Assembly: GCA_921293015.1 (NCBI GenBank)
Contig: OV121088.1
Coordinates: 8,617,882 to 8,681,881, forward strand
DNA: 64,000 nucleotides
Direction of reading: 5' to 3'
DNA from: Phorcus lineatus
Taxonomy: Eukaryota > Mollusca > Gastropoda > Trochida > Trochidae
Shown here: in pieces, positions 34,601-45,186 of the stretch
Position numbering within the stretch: position 1 is the first letter of the stretch
How the letters are laid out: each line of letters starts with the position of its first letter
The notes under the pieces: model-generated
What the model saw: only the letters and a program-made list of their open reading frames with translations
Told to the model about the DNA's origin: nothing
The model's database searches: none
Program-made: the position numbers and the translations under genes

Positions 34601-37600
34601 CTGGCTTTTGTTTTAGTAAGTGGACTCTGCGTTGTATATGCAATAAAGTTTATCTATATGAAAAATTAACGCAAAGAATTTATCACATTACTAGAAAAAT
34701 CAAACATTGCTATTTAAACATTTTGGGATATTAAACATGAAATTCGAGTGAGTATTGTCACAAGTATATTCGCGTCAGCGTTTACATTGACAACATATCA
34801 AATCATGTACAGCAGAAACAATCATGATAAAGAAAGAAGGAAGTTTTCTGCTCGAAATAAAATTTATTTATTCTTTTTAGAATGTATCTACCGAGGACAT
34901 TTTGGCTAATTAATGAAGCTAATATTTTTATCGAAAAACAAACTGACCATTAAACTTCCTCTATATGCTTTTACTGAAAAAAGTTGCCTATCAAGCAAAA
35001 TTGAGTGGAATATTCACCTTATAAATTCCTCTGGTAAGAAGTGTCAAATATAGATATATTATCCCAAGATCTTCACACTCACGTGTTACACACCGATTCT
35101 CTGACGCAAGCACGTGTTCATTACGCGCAAAAGATGCCAAATATGTTAAAATATTAAAGAATTAGACAGCATTGGCTTTAAAAGTTCCTCGAAACAGAAC
35201 GAAAAAAATTCAAAAGAAAACATCAAGCTTGTTATATGTTTTAAAACTTTTGTCCAGAACCAGCCAAACGAAGACATGTTTCTAAACAACATATCTCTTA
35301 AGCCAACAAGCATTGTGTAAAGTCAACAGCCCAATAATGCACCCTGGAAGTTTATTACGATTATTACGAATGAACATGTAAAGACTGTATTATGAATTAA
35401 ACCTTTAAACATCAACATTCCGGGGATACGGGTGACTGGATTTTGACTGAGCTATTTCAAGCGTGTCATGGTTTCTATGAAAGTCAGTTTTATGATTCAA
35501 GCAAGGACTATTAAATGCGAGGTCCCATGACAGCCCCCTGTATACCTGTTCTCCTGCTGTGGGGGGACGTCTTGCCTTCTCGTCAATGGTCTGGTAGGGG
35601 GTATTATTAGGGGGTTTGGGACAGATAGGGGTTTGAAAAAGGGGGTAGTGGTGATAATGTAGAGGGTTATGATGGCTACATAAATAATTACAATTTTGAC
35701 AATTTCGAATGAGAGAATGTACCATTGCAAAGATTAAATGCAACATGTATTAGCGTTCTTTAAAAATCAAGTACTTTTATTAAAAAGTCGACCTGGCCCG
35801 GGATGGTTGGGAAAAAGAAGGTGTAGAAATATTTTACTAAAATAATATTTCGTTAAAAATCAAACTTTTTAAATTTAGCATTTGGTGTTTCCCCGTTACC
35901 AAATTTGACCAATCGAGAGTTTTTTAATGAGCAAGGAGGTTGTGGAAGGTATGTCAAATGTTGATATGCATATGACTCATGTTCATATCAACTGTTGGAC
36001 AAAATGTCTTTTGTCTATTCTCTAAAACATTTTAACCTTCAAGAGATTAGTTAGAAGTAACTTCTGGATGGAAAAAAGACGGAAGACTTGAAGAGAAGAA
36101 GCTGAGGAATATATCAAGTCGTGTATCTCATAAAATCAGCTGGAAAAGTTTCTTTACCTTCGTTTTAAAAAAATTAACATTTAGACAAGAAATAAATATT
36201 CTTTTTAAAAATCTGAAGACAAATTAACCTTGACTTTAAGAAAAATGCTGATGAAAGGAATCATTAACTGTCATGAATCGCCAAATCTTTTTATTCCAAT
36301 ATCAAAATGTCAGACGAATACTAGACTAAAGTTTTCATAAATGATTAAACGCTTTTCTTCATTGATGTCTATCTGTCTGGTAGGCCTACATTCCTGTTTT
36401 GTATACAGATAGTTACGTACCTGTTTAAGAGGTTTCTTACAGAGGACTTACAAAACATACACTGTTCGTATGTATTACTAGACGTTTTCATGGATGGAGA
36501 TTGATGTCAGACTCAGGCAGATTATGTTAAAAGGAGACTGAAGATTTTGCAATTCAGCTGAAGTTTTGTCTTCGCCTTGTCCCTTAGTCCGGTGATAGAG
36601 TGCTGGCGACTTAACGACATGTCGTAATATAGGTAATGGTTAAACCACAGACACGCGTCGCCCTTGAACACCACCTGGCGTTGTCAGGGGCAACCAGGTG
36701 GTCAGGCGATGGTTGAGGTCAGGTTGGTTCACTGTTGGTTTCTATGATGCAAGTTGGACATTAAACATTCATCGTATATATGTGTGGTAAGACTGTTTGA
36801 GTAATGAGGCAATTAGAAGATAGCGCTGTCTGATCATGTTAATAAACTCTATGTATTATGTCACGGCATTGTTATGATTATTCATATCCATCTTTTTATG
36901 AAGGGCGATAGTCTGCAGAACATCAGATGCAATATTTTGCAATTTTTTAGTGATTGCAATTAATTATTTTAGAGACTGTTACTTTTAAGAATTATTTTCA
37001 TGACAAAAGGCACTGTCACCACTTGTTCATTTCATAAAATCTTCGCATTCAATATGAATATGGGTCGTCGCGGTTTATTCTTTACAAATTTGCTGCAATT
37101 GACTTTTATTAAACAGATGAGGAACAGTAGTAAAAAGACGAATTTAGAACAAGAGAGGAACAATAGGTAATAAGATGCAATGGGGGCTTTGATGCCCTTC
37201 CATCGTACTTATTATCAATATGTTTCTTGAAAACATGCAAGGATATGTTCTGATTATCAATCATTGCAATTAGCATTTCGGGAGATTATTTGCAGTGTGT
37301 TATTCTACCATGTTTATTTCCTATGCCGGATAGAAATTTAGGAATCAATATCTATAAACGAGCTTTTTGGAAAATAATTCAATTAGTATGCCTAACTTTT
37401 TATCTACTAAAATGATGTATCTGTGACCAAACACCGATTGCATGATATAAACTGCTCCGATGCATCTTTAAAAATGCTTTGCGCACTGAACAACAAATAG
37501 TCAAAAAAATCCAAATCGCTATCAAATGATGTGTCAGTGTTGATAATAAAGTGGATGTTTCTGTAAATCGTCACCATCCATCTGCTGGTCGGTAGTCAAT

Positions 37601-37860
37601 CAAACGGAGTGAACGAGACGTTAAGGCTGTAGGAGGAGAGAAGTAAATACTTCTTTAGTTGTACACTGACATGTTTATGTTTTGTTTATTGCTCTTGAAT
37701 AAATATATGAAGAGTTGTTAAAGACTTTACGAGCGCGATTTGTCTACAATACAGCTCCAGGTTTCACGGCTGGGTTCCGAGCTCCTCAAAACCGATATTC
37801 AATGACCTAACCAGACCTGTACGTATCGCCTCATTTACCTTTCTGCAGTCCTGCTCTGTA
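31698..37860. other. AT-rich gene desert with poly(C) tracts
   Basis: No gene recognised over 6 kb. A pyrimidine-rich stretch ends in 28 consecutive C at 32268-32295, and a further C run of 16 lies at 33878-33893. A possible DR4 receptor element (AGGTCA-GGTT-GGTTCA) is at 36716-36731, preceded by inverted E-box motifs (CCACCTGG / CCAGGTGG). Open frames near 35.4-35.75 kb on the minus strand have no domain. Confidence 0.45.
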
Positions 37861-38030
37861 TGACGTCACGTGACGTAACACCTGGCCTCCGGAACCAATG
37901 GAAAGCAGTATAGCTAGTCGCTGCGGGATAGATTGCATGCTTAACTCCGCCCACTCGGATATGGTAATAGAGCGAAACGGCGAGCCAATCAATGCTCTTA
38001 TAAATATTAATTTGGCAGCGAATACAACTC
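37861..38030 (+). promoter_or_regulatory. Candidate core promoter: CRE, GC box, CCAAT, TATA
   Basis: TGACGTCACGTGACGTAA at 37861-37878 combines a CRE with an E-box. CCGCCC lies near 37946, AGCCAATCA at about 37983, and TTATAAATA at 37998-38006. The order fits a + strand promoter starting near 38030, although the CCAAT-to-TATA spacing is unusually short. The overlapping open frame (37898-38176, 92 codons) has no recognisable domain and would start upstream of the TATA motif, so it is probably not the product. Confidence 0.35.
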
Positions 38031-39485
38031 CATTTACAGTTTCATTAATTGGAAGACCTTCCAACTTTTATTTCCATCATAAAACTTACTTTGATGACGA
38101 TTGCAATAAATATCGCATTATAACGAGTAAGAAAGCATTTGACATGCATACGTGCCATTATTTTAATACTCAATAAACATTACGTTGAAACAATTTCTAT
38201 AGAAGATCACATTCAAGGGAAAAAGTAATTAACCATGGTAACCGACTAGTTCTTCATTTCGGAGTCTGCTATACATGTAGTAAGAGAATACCGGGAGCAA
38301 AATACTCCAATTTATTCATTGCAAAACAGAAGAGTCAATCAACTTTGTAACTTCCATCTTGCCAACTTTTGGATTACTTCTCAAAGATGATATTGACACT
38401 AGATGATTCGAATTATGAACATATCTTATGATACATATTTTGCAGACCTTTTATTATTTTGGTAAGTGAGTTAGTATAAAATAGTGCCGACTGTTGGAGA
38501 AATAATGTTAGCAAGGAATATCCGCCAATTGAGAAATGAGTTGGGCTGGGTGGTGGTGTGAGGGGATGATAAACGCAGGAAGTTATGGTGTATATTACTT
38601 TATAATGCCTAACACACCTGTTGCACGTGCAAATCGTTTACGCATGCGTGAACTTGGCAGGTCGCCGATCTCTTTGTGCTGATTAGTAAAACATCTTCAC
38701 CGGAGATTTAGTAAATCAGGCGTTAGAGGGTTCACCAGATAGTAGAATCTTTGACAAGCGTTTTATAGCCACTAATAAACACTTTATCTTAATCATCCTG
38801 GCACATCAGCCAAGCACTCTATCCGGTCTACGATACGTCGTCTAGTGGGCGAAGGTTCCAGTTGGATTGCATGATTGAACTGTAAAGTTAAAGACACATT
38901 TGACATAGGAAAAGAAAGTTTTAATGGTATAAGTGTACGAAAAATGTATGATATTCTAAATACATAGTCTCACTCTTGTCATGTGAGGTGATTCAAAACA
39001 GTTTAATAGTAGAAAGTGGGTAAAGGAATCTAAAGCATAGACTGTAGTGCCATATATTTCAACCTACGCCATACTACCCCGCAAAAGTCTAGATTATGGT
39101 CTGGCCTGCTGAAATTCCAACTCGTCCTGAAACTGATTTCCAATATTCAATACATTTGAATTTTCAGAAGGAATTTCACGCATTACCAAAAATAGCACTT
39201 GTACGCAAAATACCCAAAACAACCACACGTGTAAACAACAGACAAGCAGCGCGGTTTCAAGCATCTGGTTGGAGAAATTTCTAAAATATGTTATTAGTTG
39301 TGTGGAGGGTAGCACATCCTCGACTCAAGTGTGTTTGGTTATGAGTAGTTGACGGCAAGCTCTATTTACAGATAAACAAGTAAACAGACCTGCAGTATTT
39401 CGGGAGAGGGATGGATAAAGCATTAAGTGTCAGTCAGGACCATAAATCGCAGCCTGGTTACCCCGTCATCATCAAATTTCCATTT
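38031..39485. other. Intergenic DNA
   Basis: No gene recognised. If the preceding promoter is real, its transcript would enter this region, but I see no coding exon. Confidence 0.4.
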
Positions 39486-39545
39486 CAGCTGCGTACCAAA
39501 AGTTTGTTCACCTCCTCGTGTATCTCAGTGCAAATATTATGTGAT
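39486..39545. repeat. Solo end of the 51.2-kb foldback element
   Basis: About 60 bp closely match the terminal inverted repeats at 51161-51218 and 51695-51751. Shared phrases are CCAAAAGTTTGTTCAC and AGTGCAAATAT. No partner end was found nearby, so this is a lone terminus. Confidence 0.7.
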
Positions 39546-39997
39546 ATGTATTTAATTTGACGTAAATTTCAAAACATCAAACGTTCTGACAAAGAAACAG
39601 TAGCTTTGTTTGTTACAGTAGACTATCAGCCTCTGAAATAATTTATTCTTGAAATAAAATGAGCCCCATAAATTCGGTTTATTTGTTGTTCATTCCATAT
39701 TCTAGCCTACTTTTGCAGAGGTTGTGATTCGGGCTGTTGTGAGGATAGATATTACGATCTGCAGTGTGTGGGTTCAATTACTATGTACACGAATGCATCT
39801 AGTAGTGCCAGAACGTCTGCGATATTTTGTGGTAAAATGATCAAATCAAATATCCCTTAGCCCTACCTTATTTCACCCAATATTTCATGGAAGGTAACAC
39901 GTATTTACTGACATTTGGCACGTTTCCGCGTTAGGTGTGCTATCATCGGCATAACCAATGTTATCTTTAACCAACAGCATGTCTACCAGTCTGTGTC
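39546..39997. other. Intergenic DNA
   Basis: Nothing recognised. Confidence 0.5.
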
Positions 39998-40436
39998 TTA
40001 AAGAGCCACCCCGTGAGTTGTTGGAGTCATATATGCCAAACTTAATCAATGGTGTCATTTGATCGCGAAGTATCGACTGTTACCAAAACGACACATTTTA
40101 AAGTTTATTGTTGTTTTACAGTGACAATATGAAAGTAGAAAGTCAAACAGTCAAACGTAATTTTGGAGACTTATCTATATGCCAGGAGGGCAGTTAGGAG
40201 TTGATAGTGTTTGTTAGGTTATATAGCTAGTATCCATGTATATTGGACGTGATATCTACATCTCTGTGCCTTTATAAGGCTGTTTTTAGATTTTCATGAA
40301 AAACCATTATTTGTCATATATATTTCTTTTGAACATGAAAAGTTAAGATGTTTTGATTTTATATCACCACATATGACATTTAGGTTCGTATCAAAAGTAA
40401 ATAATATATTATGAAAATCACGGAGTGGCTCTTTAA
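39998..40436. mobile_element. Family A inverted-repeat element, complete copy
   Basis: A 439-bp element from TTAAAGAGCCACC at 39998 to ACGGAGTGGCTCTTTAA ending 40436. Its terminal inverted repeats are about 17 bp, with TTAA at both borders and no coding capacity. The interior aligns with both halves of the interrupted copy at 9203-10109 and shows the site before family B inserted there. Confidence 0.9.
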
Positions 40437-41523
40437 AAAAGAGAAAGTCAAATTTCCATGGGTAGAGAGAAAAAAAATCAACGTTTCTTCTTTTCGATAT
40501 TTCAGTAATGAAAGATTTTTTTGTCTGTACACCATTCAAGAAAACTCCAATTCCTCAGACGATATTGTTTCTGAAAGCAAATTCTTACTTCTTAAACACA
40601 GTAGATTTCTTGATTTCTCACAGCCCATTCAAGAAAAAACCGTCAGAATTTGCCGAATGCCTGTTCGTTATCACAATGTAGTACATCCCCCAAAATCTTA
40701 ACTATTTGCAATACATGAAGAAATTATTTGTCTTCTAGTAATTATTGTCCCCAACAGAAGTTATGTTCTTTCAAATATTACAGATTCTTAGATAAAAACT
40801 TTTTCCACTGCACGTTTGGCAACAGCGAGGTAGGTGGCGAGGAATGGTAAGGATAATGTGTCGGCGTCTGTTGTATCAATGCCTCTCTGTTTTTATCTTG
40901 TATGTAAACAGGGATATTTCTGTTCACAATATTGAAGGTATGGTAAGTAATAAGTATAACAGGATGCCCTCAACTAGGTTACCTCCATGCTTGAACTATG
41001 GTGCTTTAGTTTTATGTCTAGGCTAGACAATAATGTACCTTAATATTTAATGCATCTTCCCACTGCAAGGTTAAAATGTATCGAGATAGACTCAATCCAT
41101 TTTCTATCAAGGGCGAAGCGGAAAGAGTTTGAAATCTTTTCGTTTCGGCCTTAGAGTTGTGAAGATGTATTTAATGTAGAGTTTGACTTTCAGAGTTAAT
41201 GATTGAAATGAGGAAAATGAAATGAGTTGAGCTGGACATGCCAAATGTCGACTTCACGAAACATGATATTGTTCCAGGATATTGTACAGACTGTACACAT
41301 ACAATTGTTGAACCAACACAAAAGTCATTTTCATGTCTTACATTAGTTTAGGATATTGTCCCTAAATGATTCCAAATCATTATCGAGTATCATAAAAATA
41401 GTATTTAATAGAAGGAAGTTTAGTATTATGTTTGTTACTTGACCTCAGTAATCAAGCATGATTGCCGAAGTGTACTGTACATTATGACGGCGGTGCCAAC
41501 ATTGTGACGTCACAGCCACACAA
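40437..41523. other. Intergenic DNA
   Basis: No gene recognised. The 96-codon frame spanning the right end of the family A element (40411-40701) is fortuitous. Confidence 0.5.
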
Positions 41524-41593
41524 TATTGTGACGTCATTCGTGCAGCGGTATTGCACTAGTTTAATATCGCCGTATAGATATTACACTGCAATA
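41524..41593. repeat. 70-bp dispersed repeat carrying a CRE, copy 2
   Basis: Counterpart of 21421-21490, without gaps. A second CRE-like palindrome (GTGACGTCAC) lies just upstream near 41506, as one does upstream of copy 1. Confidence 0.65.
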
Positions 41594-42099
41594 TCTTACA
41601 CGGGATTGAAATTTCTAGTGAAGTTTCCCTGGAGTGATTGTGAAGTATATCGGAATATCTGGCCGTTTGGTGAATGTTTTAGATTTAAGAAAATATGTCC
41701 GTTGAGAAACTTAAACCTAATTGTAAGATATCTTATTAATTTTGAAAATTACATGATTAATTATGTCAAAGTACATGTTTAACTTTACACATGTGATGTT
41801 CTTTTATTTCTATATTACAGAATGTTTTATAATGAAGGATATCTGTTATCCAATTTTAAACCATGCGGAAGATTGAAATTATTTTCATACTATCATTATC
41901 TTATTTTCAATTAGAACGGCAAGTCAATATGAAATACAGAAAAAATGTTATGAGGTCAAAATATATTTAAGGAAGATCGTAAAGTCACGTGATACACTGA
42001 GTACACTGTGTACTTTCATCACTGAACTTATACTTTACATTATCGCTGTTAAAAAGGTAAAAATAAAAAATGAAAAAAGTGAAGAATTGTAACGAGTAT
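41594..42099. other. AT-rich intergenic DNA
   Basis: Nothing recognised. Confidence 0.5.
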
Positions 42100-42290
42100 T
42101 TGGTAAAGCTGATATGCTGTTAGGATGGTCAGTGCTACAAATAGGGGAATGACACTGAAAGTCTGGGTTCGAATCCTGCAATGAAAATCGAAATTTTCAC
42201 GAACAAAAAAAAAACATTGTAGTATTCCAGAGCGAGTGATCCTTATATGAAATGTAATATTTATAACGTGTCTTTGTTTCATTCCTTGTA
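42100..42290 (+). mobile_element. tRNA-related SINE-like copy 1
   Basis: GGTTCGAATCC at 42166-42176 is a perfect RNA polymerase III B-box. ATGGTCAGTG about 40 bp earlier is a weak A-box. The body after the B-box resembles the copy at 43290-43430, including TTGTAGTATT and AGTGATCC and an ending TGTTTCATT. It is diverged and no target duplication was found. Confidence 0.5.
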
Positions 42291-43289
42291 GCCCATATTA
42301 ATTGTTATAAAAAGGTCCTCAAGTGTGAAAAAATGTCGGACATTTAAGATTTTTTAAATCCGACGATTATTTCTTGAGAACATTTCATCTCCCAATCTCT
42401 TTAATAATTCTGTCAGATCTAAAAGCTTGTGCAACATAAGAAGACTTAATGGAGCAACAAAATGTATGTCACTCTCATGATGATGTTGATGTGTATGTAG
42501 ATGAAGATGTTGATGTAAGTAATCTTTATGTATAGCCCATGTTACCACCTTGTTGGCTAAGCAATGAATCATGGAAGTTTGCTTCTGGCGCTAATTGCAC
42601 GCGAAACAAACTGCTGCGTTAGATTTCCCAGCACTGAATGGACTCATGTGAAGATGATAATGTCCGGCAGTAGTGGTAAAAAGGGTTGCTTTCGGGCCGT
42701 AGGAATTTTTGTCTCTGTTTGATGTAATATAGACTAACGTATAGTCCCTGAAAAAAAGATTTCACTAAAAATGTATTGTTCAATATTTGGTATGAAATGA
42801 TATAAAAAAGGAGTCTGAGGCAATAGACTTGCCAACATTTTCTAGACTTAAAGGCCCCTTTAATATTTTGCCATAGGGTCTGGATGACAGACTAGATGTA
42901 ATAATATGTAGAGTTTAATTAGTGACGTAATGGACATAGAAATCTAGAATCGAAGGTTTGCTTCTCCTCTGGATGGATATTGGCCTTGGATATCATTTGA
43001 ATGGGATGGTGCTAGGTTGTTGGATTTCTCATGGTCTTCTTCCTTGAAACAAAGAGTGCTTGCAAGTGGACGGAGACGATTGGAATGATTGGGGATTGGG
43101 GTAGGGTTGGGTATGGGATGGAAATTGGGGAATTTTTCGGATGATAGTGAAGTTAAGGAATTTTAATTCTTCAGGGACATGATGAGGTATTGGTTGGAGA
43201 TTTAGTTTCTGTTGCTGGTCTAGATTTTTCTCAAATCTAGGCAGGCTAGGAAAGGCAGCCTGAAGTAATACAAAGCGGTTTGGGAGTGA
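42291..43289. other. Intergenic DNA
   Basis: No gene. TTAAAGGCCCCTTTAA at about 42849 is a near-palindrome of TTAAAGG ends like those of families B and C and could be an excision scar. Frames on the minus strand at 43029-43370 overlap the next SINE-like copy and are not coding. Confidence 0.45.
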
Positions 43290-43430
43290 CGAAAAAGGTT
43301 CAACTGATGGTATGGTCAGTGATGGCGTGTGGGTTCGAATCCCGAAGGGACTTGATCCGAAAAGGTACAAGAATTTGTAATATTTAAGATAGTGTGATCC
43401 CTAATAAAACAATGTTTCATTTGTTTACTA
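43290..43430 (+). mobile_element. tRNA-related SINE-like copy 2
   Basis: B-box GGTTCGAATCC at 43332-43342, preceded by ATGGTCAGTG. The body matches copy 1 at 42.1-42.3 kb (TTTGTAATATT, GTGTGATCC, TGTTTCATT). The A-to-B interval is about 20 bp shorter than in copy 1, which suggests an internal deletion. Same orientation, 1.2 kb apart. Confidence 0.5.
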
Positions 43431-43981
43431 TCTAACTGGCATATATTTCAAATTCTTTCTACAGATCTTCTTCACAATCGTCCGGCTTCACTCAATATTT
43501 CTGTCCTGTTACTGTAGATGAACTTTAGAAATCAAAGCCCTACAGTCTAGATCTCGTTCAACAAATCTCTCTCACTTTTTAGATGTAAGTCAGTCATCGC
43601 ATTATGATTATAGTGTTTCGTGGAATAAAGATAAATGTACATGCAATTTAATGAAAACGGTTCTTGGTTGTACTTTTTATCTTTTGGAATATAATGGGAT
43701 CGTGAAATAGAATGAGATAGCTTTTTATTGGTATTTTTGTCCAAAGTGTATTGTAATTGGTATGGGAATTGCTAATCAAAATAAATCTATGTGAACTGAG
43801 ACTTTAGTTTAGGTCAAACTGCAGAAACCTGATGCAGAAATGTCGATTTTAATCTCTCTAGTTTGGGAATAGCGGGGGTATCTTTATTATCTAATTTTTG
43901 GGTCAGCTATATTTTTCTCATTTTATTTGATATTTGACGTAGGAAGGTGTTAAGGGGCTGGAAATTAGGACTGGGAACAAT
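43431..43981. other. AT-rich intergenic DNA
   Basis: Nothing recognised. Confidence 0.5.
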
Positions 43982-44126
43982 GAAAGAAGAAGAAGAAGAA
44001 GAAGAAGGAGAAGGAGAAGAAGAAGGAGAAGGAGAAGAAGAAGAAGAAGGAGAAGGAGAAGAAGAAGAAGAAGAAGAAGAAGAAGAAGAAGAAGAAGAAG
44101 AAGAAGAAGAAGAAGAAGAAGAAGGA
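43982..44126. repeat. (GAA)n / GGAGAA purine-strand repeat
   Basis: About 145 bp of almost pure purine on the + strand, mixing GAA and GAAGGA units and ending in a long perfect GAA run. Apparent poly-Glu (+) and poly-Leu (-) frames follow from this. Such tracts can adopt triplex DNA. Confidence 0.95.
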
Positions 44127-44640
44127 AAGACAATCTTTATAACAATGGGATAAGATAGATCGTTAAGGATGGTGATGTATATTGTTATATGAATTGATTC
44201 TTAAAGATTTTAGGATGAGTAAAAACTGTATGAGTTGGCGTGGGAATGAGTGCACAAGTACATTTTCCATTTGCAAAGTAAGCACAGTGCATCTGACAGT
44301 GCCCTCAGAGAACGCCTGTGAAATGCACTATAAATCAGCGGCTCGCTATGTGGAAGAATCGCGAGAGATTCCTAAAATTATGTACTACTTTCGTTACTGC
44401 ACGTCATGGTCCTACTTTGAACTCGGAATCAACGTCTGCAAAGGAAACAATCAAATTTAAGGATCAATTCATTCTTTTCTCTTGACCAATCGTCTCTACC
44501 ATTTGATAGAAATACGTCAACCTTAAAGCGCCCTCTTTCGTCTTTGAAGGGAGATAATCGGTTTGTTGAAGCAGTGAACTCAGTTTGGCAACACGCCCGT
44601 TCTCAGTGCTCGACTTGTGTACTAATTTTACACAACATCG
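44127..44640. other. Less AT-rich DNA with an unassigned 92-codon frame
   Basis: The frame at 44182-44460 (+) is cysteine-containing and less AT-biased than the desert, but I recognise no domain and see no matching splice structure. A noncoding exon or chance frame is as likely as a gene. Confidence 0.2.
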
Positions 44641-44679
44641 TCCGCTCGTTTGGGAGACATTTTTCTCTACATAGCATCT

Positions 44680-44771
44680 TGCCATGCGCAGATGCGCCTG
44701 TTGTTTGTTACGTCATTAGCGAATTCTGCACCACTGCGCACGCACCTTTTCTTCTCTCTGACGTCACGTGA
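44680..44771. promoter_or_regulatory. CRE and near-NRF-1 motif cluster
   Basis: Within 92 bp: TGCGCAGATGCGCC (44685-44698), TTACGTCA (44707-44714), TGCGCACGCACC (about 44735-44746, close to NRF-1) and TGACGTCACGTGA (44759-44771). The last repeats the CRE/E-box composite seen at 37861. The patch is CpG-rich against an AT-rich background. Direction is undetermined and no gene start is recognised on either side. Confidence 0.35.
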
Positions 44772-44888
44772 TATCTTCATGAAATGATACAGGGGTACAC
44801 TTATTTGTAATTGTAATAATATGTATCGGACACATCAAAACCAAATACCCTCTCTCATATGGGGTTACCATTTGGTACATTCACAGTA

Positions 44889-45186
44889 TTAAAGGGACCA
44901 TTTTTTAGTTGAAGAAAGTGATCTCACGAAAATGAAAATAAATGTTTCAAATTTTAAGACAATGTAATTTGATTGACGAAAATACCATGATCCGCTGATC
45001 TATTAGAATCCAGTGCCTTACCTCAATTGATAAAAAAGGTTTACCACAAAAATGGCCGAAATGGTTGATATTTTTTAACTTAAGAAGTGAAAGCTGTGAC
45101 CCTCTGAAAACAATACATTTGGTATAAAGTTATTGGGGAACATTTGAAGAAATAAATCTTTTAAAAATGTGCAACTGGAACTTTAA
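44889..45186. mobile_element. Family C inverted-repeat element, best-preserved copy
   Basis: A 298-bp element from TTAAAGGGACCATT at 44889 to GCAACTGGAACTTTAA ending 45186. The ends are imperfect inverted repeats and both borders read TTAA. The CTCACGAAAATGAAAATAAA block near the left end is shared with the copies at 11711 and 15839. Non-coding. The terminal TTAAAGGGACCATT is the same as in family B, although the interiors differ. Confidence 0.75.

Noticed and set aside
38797-38880. tRNA-like segment on the minus strand (GGATAGAGTGCTTGGC)
   Set aside because: An A-box-like motif is present but no B-box at proper distance and no cloverleaf; too weak to list.
43029-43370. 113-codon minus-strand frame
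   Set aside because: It overlaps a SINE-like copy and has low-complexity composition.
43918-44153. Poly-Leu (-) and poly-Glu (+) open frames
   Set aside because: They are translations of the GAA microsatellite and contain no other sequence.
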